Both the position numbers and the translations under genes were made by a program. The notes beneath the pieces were generated by a model. The model was not told the DNA's origin. It worked only from the letters and a program-made list of their open reading frames with translations, and did not search any database. From Fibrobacter succinogenes (GTDB lineage Bacteria > Fibrobacterota > Fibrobacteria > Fibrobacterales > Fibrobacteraceae), in contig NZ_CACZDK010000017.1 in the NCBI RefSeq assembly GCF_902779965.1, positions 124,001 through 188,000 of the forward strand: 64,000 bases of DNA, written 5' to 3'. This document shows, one piece after another, positions 50,801-58,600 of this stretch (its first letter is position 1; every line of letters begins with the position of its first letter).

Positions 50801-53800
50801 GGCCGCGCGAATTCCAACGGGAAGGGTCATACGGCACTTATGTCCAGGAAGAAGACCTTCTATGAGCGCCATCGTGAATCCGGCTGGCCAACAAGAGTTT
50901 ATCAGGACCGCATAACGAAGGAAGTTTCGTTCAACGGTTTGACCAAGGAAACAACAACTTATGGGTATTCTTCCAAGAATGGCCAAGTAATTTCCACGAA
51001 GAAGAAGAACGGAAACAAGACTACCGAAGAAGTTGTCAAGTATGTTGCTGACTTGAATTCTCCGCTTAGCAACTATGAGGCGGTGCTTGGAAAATACAAT
51101 AGAATCGATGCCGTTGCCGGCGGTTATTCATGCATTGGCGAATGCAGCTCGGGCCGAGTCATATCTGCGTATGCCAATGGGTGGGGAACTAAGGAAAATA
51201 TCTTCAGATCCGTGTCCACATGGAATATGGCTCCGCAAAAGAGGATGACGAAGAATGATGTGGAAAATGATGTCAGCTATATCGTGAAGAATGGTTCCGC
51301 GTCCACTCGTGCGAACTGGAAGCGTTCCTCTTACAATTCGGAATATAACGACGGTGACGTTATCGAGACGGAAGAAGGCCCGAAGAAAGTGAAGATGGCT
51401 TCTTTCAAGAACCCCGTAAGCCGCAGAGTCTACGGTACGGCTGCCGGATGTGGTGTTAATGAAGGCCTCATGCTTTCGGGTGAATATTGTGGTCCGGTTA
51501 ACAATGTTACCTGGTCCGGTTGCGTACAGAATGATGCTTTGGATGACATCAAGGGCTATGCGGTAAATGCGAATAACGGAGAGAAGTATGGTCGTTTTTC
51601 TGCAAAACTGCTGAAACTTTCCGCGTCCGGAGCGCTTTCGGCTACGATTACGAAGCCTGTGACGAAGAAATATAGAATCTCTGCTTGGGTACAGACCCTT
51701 GACAACGATTCCGTGAAAGTTCGGGTGTCTCTGGGTTCCCATGCGCAAGAAAAGAATGTGAAAACGAATAAGGGCTGGCAGAGAGTTGAATTTGAAACCC
51801 CAGCCTTGCAGTCTAACGCTTCTGTGCAATTCTCGATGACTACCTCCGCCCCGTCCGGAATACGTCTCCAGGATATTCGAGTCCTTCCATATGACGCATC
51901 CTCGTCCGCCCTGTTCTGGGACGATGTATGGGACAAGGTCCTTACCACGGTGAATGACAGGGGCGTGGGTTCCTATGTTGCCTATGACAACATGGGCCGA
52001 GAGACGGAAACCTATTCTGAAACGGATGCCGGCAACGTCTATCTGTCTTCCCGCAAGACGTTTGTTGACGGTAGCTGCGTGATAACCGCATCTGGTGCAA
52101 ATGCGCTCAAGTCCGTGAAGGTCAACGGCAGGACGTATAGCAACCCCTCGTCAAAGAGAAGCTTTACGCTTGACGCCGTCGATGTCGATGTGGAACTGGG
52201 TCTGGAACAGGCCGGTACGGAAGTCCGTTATTCCCTCGTTGTTGGTAGCGAGGCTGACTGGAAGAACAGGAATCTGGATGAATGGAATCCGGTTGCTTGT
52301 GGTGGCCTGTGCCCGATTTCGATCAAGTTCTCGACCTCCCCTGAATGGACTCTCTTTGTTGACGTAGCCCCGTTTAATACTGCAGCTGATTCGAAGGGGG
52401 ATTATGCGTTCCAGTTCGGGATGAAGAAAAAGGACTGGGTGGTCTATGGTCAGGTTGATGGCTTTGCCGACGGAATGGTCCCGCAGTTCATGAATCCAAA
52501 AGATTCTGCAAGTATTGTTTATATGAACGATGACGACGAGACTATATACAAGGCTGAATTCGGTCAAGGCAAGTGGACAAATTCGTCGAGTCCTGTTATT
52601 GACGGCCGTGCTGTAGCCTATAGCTTCGCTTCCGGTACGGTGAACGGTAAAAGCTCCTATTACCTGAGCCTGATTCCTGTTGTAAGTAATGCGGACGAGT
52701 CTACGGTGTTGCTTGCTTATCCGAAGACCTATGGCAGCGAAAATGGTGGAGGCTATATCTATAAGGACTTGAAGGACGATTCCTTCAGTACGGACAATTT
52801 AAAAGTTACGATCGGCCAAAATTCCGCTGCATTGCTTTTCCGTGCAGATATAAGGGAGAAGAATGTCGCGTTTACGTTTAAAGATTCTACAGACCCAAAC
52901 AGAACATATCAGAGGACTATACCGAGGCTTGTTCCGGATGATAACCTGTACAGCAAGATTTGGAACGAGCAGTCCAAGCAATGGAATAATTTGGGTTCTA
53001 CGCCAGTATTTGACAAGGATACCCTATCCGTATCTTTTGTTGGTAATGATACAATCTTGAAGGTTGTGCATGGGAATCTAGTCTCCTATCTTGATGGAGT
53101 CGTGTGCGATTACAATAGTAAATCGTTTGATATGGTTTCAGGTCCGGATGGGAAGTTCTATGTTGCTTATATTGGAAATGTAAAGAATTTTGAAGTAAGC
53201 AAATCCGTTGCGGAAGACGACGGAACTGTGGCCACCGCAAAGCTCGGTCCGGCCTATATCGTGGTGAAACGTCTCTATGATGCTTCTGAAACTTCACTTG
53301 GCAAATCCGTCTGGGCCGGTCCTAGCAAGATTTCCGGACAGCCCCGCTACGAGGGCGATATCATTTCGTGGGACGGCTCCAACCTCCACGCCATTGACGA
53401 GGCTCAGTCGGTAAAGCTGGCTTATGACGGACAGTCGTTGTTTATGGCTGTTGTTTATAAGACTCATCCCGATGAACGTTTTGAAGATGACGAAGATGGC
53501 GATGGAAGTACAAACGCCAATGTAGATTACGGTGAGTTGGCGCTGACTGTATTTAAGGCTTCCGTTGAGCAGAACGTGAGCGCCGATGGCGTTGTTTACA
53601 GTAGCTACCTCCGTTGGATTCCGGTTAAGGACAATTCGATTGCTGTTGCGAAGAATGGCAATGCGCTTGCGGATGAGCGGAACAGGGTTCTCTACATGCA
53701 GCCGGACGATATCTTTGACCTGAAGGTCCGCGGCGACACGCCGTACATCCTGTTCGGCAACAAGGCTAACGGGAACAGGGTCACGGTCCTGACGCATGAC

Positions 53801-55636
53801 GGGAACAGGTGGCTCTCGATAGGCAATCCCGCCTTTGCGTACCCGACCCAGTCCGAAAAGTCTGTAGACTTGGCTGTCAATGTAAAGCAGGGCGTGGCAC
53901 ATCCCTATGTCGTCTTCAAGCAGGGACTTGACAGGGGCTATGCGACCCGCAGGGACAGGCTTGTCTCGATGCGCTATAATGCTGACGACAAGATCGACTT
54001 GTCGATTTCCGCGATGGACCTTGGTGCGGATTCCTTGGACGAGTCCTGTGCCTTTAGACAGTATATATTGAACTACGCGCTCAATGCTGGCTATGAAAGT
54101 GCTCTGTCTATTAAGCCTACTTTGCGAACGCCTTCGGATGTTGCACGCATCGAAATCTATGTCAATGACACCCTTGTCACGACAAGGACTGCGACTTCGA
54201 CCGCGTTCACCAGTGTCGCACTTGCAGAAAACTTGAACAGGGTTGAATTGCGCGTTGTCGGCAAGGACAGCTCTGACCTGTCCTATACATTCAACACCTA
54301 TAGGAAACCGAGGCCGAATCCTGATTTCTGGGGAACGGGAAATTCTAGTGTCGTAAGTGGATCCATGTTTGGCACGGATACCTTGAAGGTCGATGTCACT
54401 CCGATTGTTCCGAATCGTGGCGATTCGACAGGCTCGTCTTCTAGAACCGATACGACGAAGATCCAGATCCATGTGACCGGAGGCTGGGAACTTCATGTTG
54501 TCGATTCCCTGACGATGAAGGATACCGTGCTTTATGGCGGTGATACGCTACGCATTGTCGGCGATTCTCTCCCGAAGGTAATCGCGGTCAGCCCGGACAG
54601 CGATACAGTCTTCGTGGATATCTTCGTAAGGCCGGATACCTTACGTCTCTTCAGGTCCAGCAGTTCCGTAAATCCGGGGTCTAGCTCGTCGAGAGGTTGG
54701 GACTTCTCCTATTCTAGTGGCGACGGTGATGACGACATCTACACGGGTAACACCAGTTCGTCCTCGTACTATCCGTACTATAGCTCGTCTTCCTGCGGTT
54801 ATTGCGGCTCGTCTTCTTCCTCCTATGATCCTTATGGTGGAAGTTCCTCCAGCGGGGAACCCGGATCCTCGTCCTCGGGTAACGGTTCCAGTTCGTCGGG
54901 CGAGACCCTTTCGGGCAATGTCCCCGACGAGGTGAGGGTCGTGGCGGACGCCAAGTACCATACCGTTGGCAATATACGCCTTGGTAACCTGGTCACCGTG
55001 GAAGGCTCGATTTTCGCCGGAAATGGAATTGAGGTCGGTGTTGAGTCACAAGTAAGTGACCAAATCGTATCCGGTGGCAATGTCAGCTTGGCCAACCGTT
55101 CGCATGTAAGCAATGTCCGTCTGGGAGGGAACTTCCAGGCCCAGGGCGAAGCTGTCTATGGCGAAGTTGTCTACGCTTCGGATATCCAGAATGCGTCCAT
55201 GCCCGTGATTCCGTTCGCGACGGGTTCGTCCGATATCCTTGTCGAGGTAGGACAGAGCCAGAATGCTGTTCCTGGCGCTTACAGGGGCTTTACCGCCCGC
55301 GAAAGTTCCGTGATCCACTTTGCCGCTGGCGACTATTACTTCGACTCGTTCTGGACGGATCCCCGTGTTGAACTCGAATTCGAGGCCGGGACGCGCATAT
55401 GGGTGACGAACGGCTTCAACGTGGGCAACTTTAACCGTATCACCCACGGTGGCTCTCTAGGAGACCTGTTCATCTATGTCGGCTCCTACAGTTATATCCC
55501 CATAGGCAACAATGTGCAGATGAGGGCTGTCGTCTATGCCCCGCATGCATCCGTACAACTTTTTGACCATTCAGTCTTTGAGGGCTATATGTGGTCTGCA
55601 AACTTCAATGTCGAACCGTACAGTGTCTTGAGATAA
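47858..55636 (+). CDS. Giant exported SpvB/TcB-like protein with polyserine linker and DUF7305-like C-terminus
   Basis: 2592 residues, TTG start with AAAGGG upstream. Signal peptide FKKISFIHILLIAFSAAFA. Residues about 30-330 match the start of Rhs/Tc B-type proteins (SPEGGINPMSGTVALSKSL, NFDLSYSGN, VGLVGLGWSLGRAKVV). From about 460 to 900 W-D-G-x-x-W units recur (YQWDGKDWVQAFE, NYYWDGEKWSTK, AWIWDGEKWIEE), suggesting a beta-propeller like that of TcB. A jelly-roll-like stretch (about 1200-1350) precedes an Rhs-type repeat (YVAYDNMGRETETYSETDA). Residues 2265-2352 are Ser/Gly/Tyr-rich. The last 240 residues (VEGSIFAGNGIEVGVESQ, VVYAPHASVQLFDHSVFEGY) look like a beta-solenoid DUF7305-type domain. 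Twelve bases separate it from the Rhs gene. Confidence 0.75.
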   Translation: MFKKISFIHILLIAFSAAFAEDGGNSNAFNKYMSPEGGINPMSGTVALSKSLANISVGEVSVNFDLSYSGNVFKEVQTRNDQTTVGLVGLGWSLGRAKVVSDNRGTSFIGDDQYYLMLASGGRFKIFKNNPSNPNEKWWVEGNPFMKVEQVIGSTDVTGKGDYITYVKGWKITDTKGVVHEYGDITEPDNKILTNPQRNATEYDLFWPLDDKGELGYGLIGKAISGDPWLYPTVWNVSKETDVEGNYLVYTYEQITEGLSGNFNVSGPWNSKGKEYTKESYLTKVVSSMNDELQFEYGNKGEGEFFGEFVDYEGKRNELLGDKKNDMSIEKVERKYLSKIVISGRNGKIGTVELCYTPLFQYTNGGVNGVKKEGFVKRLLSAVRFFNKKGEESDYEYYKYYDGSEQAVSLGSQVAYPLGALYSVKGKDCGWVEYSYGYESLGRGHMETVSANKIYGKGYLEDGTSYLVGKKADDKTVVVFHRINGGWKEIKNFSVREISDIELGDQGWFLVKEKRPNDKVRALVYQWDGKDWVQAFEEVVDNSNDFWSTSSKAMNVFAGPDYVLRVITEKSGFFSNPKTEIRAVWSKWGKQFDVDNDIGKAMVNEGGVRIMAQKNHILVQVNTTDFSNAVKFFVYTFDTKGGVKETFSEKDQDNGSMYFLDNDYFVGVEEPSAYIGGDSRFRSWVWTGSGWVREYKDVFDNDGAYTAMDLQAHGQDYYTVRHHSKRYLTNYYWDGEKWSTKAGEKQRHFQVQDYAWFSAAWKWAGFSGRDFFIAGESRLKCKWWGCDVKKYVYLHHYYMKDAKNKKWSYDYIGSKGEKMNQKEVITGKDWFVEKNQVKIAWIWDGEKWIEESLWGKVSNLQDAYSLGEDAFAVSSGNQTNIYYKVGNSFFGSYDSYRVKTKTIFEPVVDKTIEYTYGFTPKNTSIAYDEANNTPLFKEMSVTLPSGQGTKHSVLCDGEYTGSDGKTEYNVGLGATCLETQEGRANSNGKGHTALMSRKKTFYERHRESGWPTRVYQDRITKEVSFNGLTKETTTYGYSSKNGQVISTKKKNGNKTTEEVVKYVADLNSPLSNYEAVLGKYNRIDAVAGGYSCIGECSSGRVISAYANGWGTKENIFRSVSTWNMAPQKRMTKNDVENDVSYIVKNGSASTRANWKRSSYNSEYNDGDVIETEEGPKKVKMASFKNPVSRRVYGTAAGCGVNEGLMLSGEYCGPVNNVTWSGCVQNDALDDIKGYAVNANNGEKYGRFSAKLLKLSASGALSATITKPVTKKYRISAWVQTLDNDSVKVRVSLGSHAQEKNVKTNKGWQRVEFETPALQSNASVQFSMTTSAPSGIRLQDIRVLPYDASSSALFWDDVWDKVLTTVNDRGVGSYVAYDNMGRETETYSETDAGNVYLSSRKTFVDGSCVITASGANALKSVKVNGRTYSNPSSKRSFTLDAVDVDVELGLEQAGTEVRYSLVVGSEADWKNRNLDEWNPVACGGLCPISIKFSTSPEWTLFVDVAPFNTAADSKGDYAFQFGMKKKDWVVYGQVDGFADGMVPQFMNPKDSASIVYMNDDDETIYKAEFGQGKWTNSSSPVIDGRAVAYSFASGTVNGKSSYYLSLIPVVSNADESTVLLAYPKTYGSENGGGYIYKDLKDDSFSTDNLKVTIGQNSAALLFRADIREKNVAFTFKDSTDPNRTYQRTIPRLVPDDNLYSKIWNEQSKQWNNLGSTPVFDKDTLSVSFVGNDTILKVVHGNLVSYLDGVVCDYNSKSFDMVSGPDGKFYVAYIGNVKNFEVSKSVAEDDGTVATAKLGPAYIVVKRLYDASETSLGKSVWAGPSKISGQPRYEGDIISWDGSNLHAIDEAQSVKLAYDGQSLFMAVVYKTHPDERFEDDEDGDGSTNANVDYGELALTVFKASVEQNVSADGVVYSSYLRWIPVKDNSIAVAKNGNALADERNRVLYMQPDDIFDLKVRGDTPYILFGNKANGNRVTVLTHDGNRWLSIGNPAFAYPTQSEKSVDLAVNVKQGVAHPYVVFKQGLDRGYATRRDRLVSMRYNADDKIDLSISAMDLGADSLDESCAFRQYILNYALNAGYESALSIKPTLRTPSDVARIEIYVNDTLVTTRTATSTAFTSVALAENLNRVELRVVGKDSSDLSYTFNTYRKPRPNPDFWGTGNSSVVSGSMFGTDTLKVDVTPIVPNRGDSTGSSSRTDTTKIQIHVTGGWELHVVDSLTMKDTVLYGGDTLRIVGDSLPKVIAVSPDSDTVFVDIFVRPDTLRLFRSSSSVNPGSSSSRGWDFSYSSGDGDDDIYTGNTSSSSYYPYYSSSSCGYCGSSSSSYDPYGGSSSSGEPGSSSSGNGSSSSGETLSGNVPDEVRVVADAKYHTVGNIRLGNLVTVEGSIFAGNGIEVGVESQVSDQIVSGGNVSLANRSHVSNVRLGGNFQAQGEAVYGEVVYASDIQNASMPVIPFATGSSDILVEVGQSQNAVPGAYRGFTARESSVIHFAAGDYYFDSFWTDPRVELEFEAGTRIWVTNGFNVGNFNRITHGGSLGDLFIYVGSYSYIPIGNNVQMRAVVYAPHASVQLFDHSVFEGYMWSANFNVEPYSVLR

Positions 55637-55648
55637 GGAGAGAAGATC

Positions 55649-58600
55649 ATGAATACACTTATAAGAAACTTTGTCCAGTCGGTACTTTTCTCCGCCCTTG
55701 TATCCTTGTCCCTGGCCGACGAGCCCGAGCAAATCAGCCAGCCGAGGTATGATGATCATGACGTTCATTACGGCCTTCCGGGATGGGAAACGGATATGGA
55801 CTATGCCGGCAATAGCGCCGTGCTTCCGCAACAGGGAGCGTTCCTTCATGTCTCGCTGAAAAACCCCCGCTATACGTCGCTGAAAATGAAGTACGCGGGC
55901 GAGGAATACGACGAGGTTACCGTGACCAGCACGGGACGCGTGTATTTCGGACATTTGCCCGATGGTTACGATGTCTCGGAAGAGGCCCGCGGACGGATAC
56001 CCTATTTCGACCCGAACTCGAAACCGATGCGGCCCGTGCCAGGTTCATCTGACGTGCGTGTGCGTTGGAAGAACTTCTTCCCCGAAACCGGCTATGCCGT
56101 TTTGGAAATAGGTCCTTTCAGAATAGACGGGTTTGACAACAATGTGTCGTATCAGGTATTCCTGTATACCGATGGCGAAATCCAGTTCCAGCCGTGGGTG
56201 AACTGGGGGGCGAATGCCGCGTATACGTTCTACCAGCAATATGAACATCCTCTACTGGATCGTTTGTATTCCCGTAATATTGTAAATCCGGTCCTCTACA
56301 ATGGCGGTCATTTGATAAGGTCCGATTACAAGATCATGACTCGCTCTACTGCGGAACCGATCCTGTATAACGGGCAGTTGCGCCCGGGGTGGATTGCCAA
56401 GTCGTTCGAAGGCAAGAACGTCATCTTCAATCAGGGAACGTCCGGTGTCGAGGTGTATTTCGGTACGGAAAACGCGGCCGGTGGCCTCTTTGCCTACGAC
56501 CATTCCCGTGAACACCCCATTGTCGGGAGTTTCAACTATGTGTCCGTGGAGGCGTATTCGATTTCCTATGGAACGGGCAATACGGCCGAGAGTGCTGTTC
56601 CTGTATTCTTCTGGTATTTCGGTACGGATAACGGGGACTTGATAAAGGATGCGCATACCGCCAACTATCCCTATTTCCGTGATGGTTTCCATCTTGAACA
56701 GCGTTGGCCGGTTGTTGCTCAGGAAAACTTGTACAGGGATGGATATTACCGTCCGACTGTTGCTGCGGGTGATTCTGTTCCGTATCAGAACAAGTTCGGT
56801 TACTCCAATAGCCATGCCGTGATTTGGCCCGCTGCCTATATGGATTCCTGGAGGGTTCGTACTGACGGCCGCCTTCCGGAAACGAAGGCCGTTGCGTTCA
56901 AGTTCCAGACCTGGGACGTCGCAAAGAATCGAGCGATTGTTTTCAGGACTATCAAGTATGGCCTGCGCCAGTCGCGTTCCGTGCAGTTCCTGCCTCCGGT
57001 AACGCATACGCTCTCTTTCGCGTCTGACGGTCTTAGCTACATGAAGGGTGTCAATTTCAGCGGAAAGCTCCCGTACGAATTCGTTGACGGAGCTAGCCTT
57101 TCCGCCAAGATTGTTCCCGCCCCGGGCGATACGATTGAGGAAGTCTTGCTTAACAATGTCTCGTTCTATAGGTTGGACGGTACTGTTCCGCAGAATGTGA
57201 ATGTAGTCCCTGTCGGTGACGGTACTGTGGACGTGAATCTTACCGACCTGACTTTTGATGTACACGTGACCGTAAGTTCCAAGAAATGCGGTACCAGGGT
57301 TTTGCCTGCAGTTAATCCGTCCTACGTTAAGACCGAGGTGTTCATCGATCCCACGGATGCGTCGAGAAAGCTTGAATCGTACGCGGTGAAGGATGGTCTT
57401 GGCCGAGTTGTTCAGACACAGACTAATCTCGGTAACGGAAATTTCAACGTGAACGCAACATATCTGGACGACTTCGATAATGTCGAGTTTGCCCCGTTGT
57501 CGTATCTTTCTCCCAAGAACTCGTTTGCCTATGAGGACATGTACTGCAAGCAGTGCATAGTGAAATCCTCGGCTTATTACAATGGCGACGACGACTTGGA
57601 CAAACAGCAGGCCTTTGGTGTCCCGTATGCCAAGGAAGACCGTCATTACGGAGAGGCCAACGGCGTGACTAATGACGTTTCCGGCTTGGCAGAAGCATCG
57701 TATGCTTTGAGCCAGAATTCCGCAATGCAGTGGGTCATTCCGCTGAAGACTCCTGATGTTTCTAATTTCGTCGTTGAAAATCAGCTCGAGGCCGATGTTC
57801 TGACGGAAAAATATCATACAGCGCAGAAGAATATAGTCGATGATAATTCCAGTGTTGAAAACTGGACCGAATATAACTACAAGCTTGTCGTGAACCGTTC
57901 GGCTGAGGGCGTGTTTACTCAGGAAATATATGATGCTAACGGCAATATCTTGTATGTTTGGGCCAAGTCCGGCGACCATGTTGTAATCTCGAGGACGAAT
58001 TACAATGCGGACAACCAGGTTGTGTCCACGGATATTTCTGTGGATAACAGCCCGTACATCCTGGCAACGACCTATACCTACGATGCTGTTGGTCGCGTCA
58101 AGACTGTTACGACGCCCGACAAGGGAACTGTCGTAAGTATGTATGATGCTGATGGCAATATGCGTTTCACTCGTGGCGCACGTCAGCAAGCTTTATCCGA
58201 GAAACTAGGTTGTAGCGGCAATTACTTCTCCACGGTTGAGTATGATGCTAAAGGTAGGGTGACGAAGACCGGTGAAGTTCATTGTGGGCATTCTTTTTCG
58301 GATTCTGTTACTGCCGTTCCTGATAGCAAGTTGTATATTCTTTCGGAGAAGTTTTACGGAAAGCCGACTGTAGCTGAACTTTTGTCCACGCATGTGACAA
58401 CTGATACGGACCTGTTGCAGAATATCCTCGATTCGATGGAAGGGATTCTTCCGAATGACGTGGGTGCGGTTGTGTCCTATGATGGTAGCCGTGTGCGTTC
58501 CGATGCGATGATTAGGGCGAATAGTCTCAAGATGTCCTCATACAATCGTCTAGGGCAAAAAGTCAAGCAATGGACTATCTATGGCGTAGATGGAGCTCCT

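Noticed and set aside
56252-58189. 645-codon frame on the minus strand inside the Rhs gene
   Set aside because: Antisense shadow; the Rhs frame is continuous and has repeats and core motifs.
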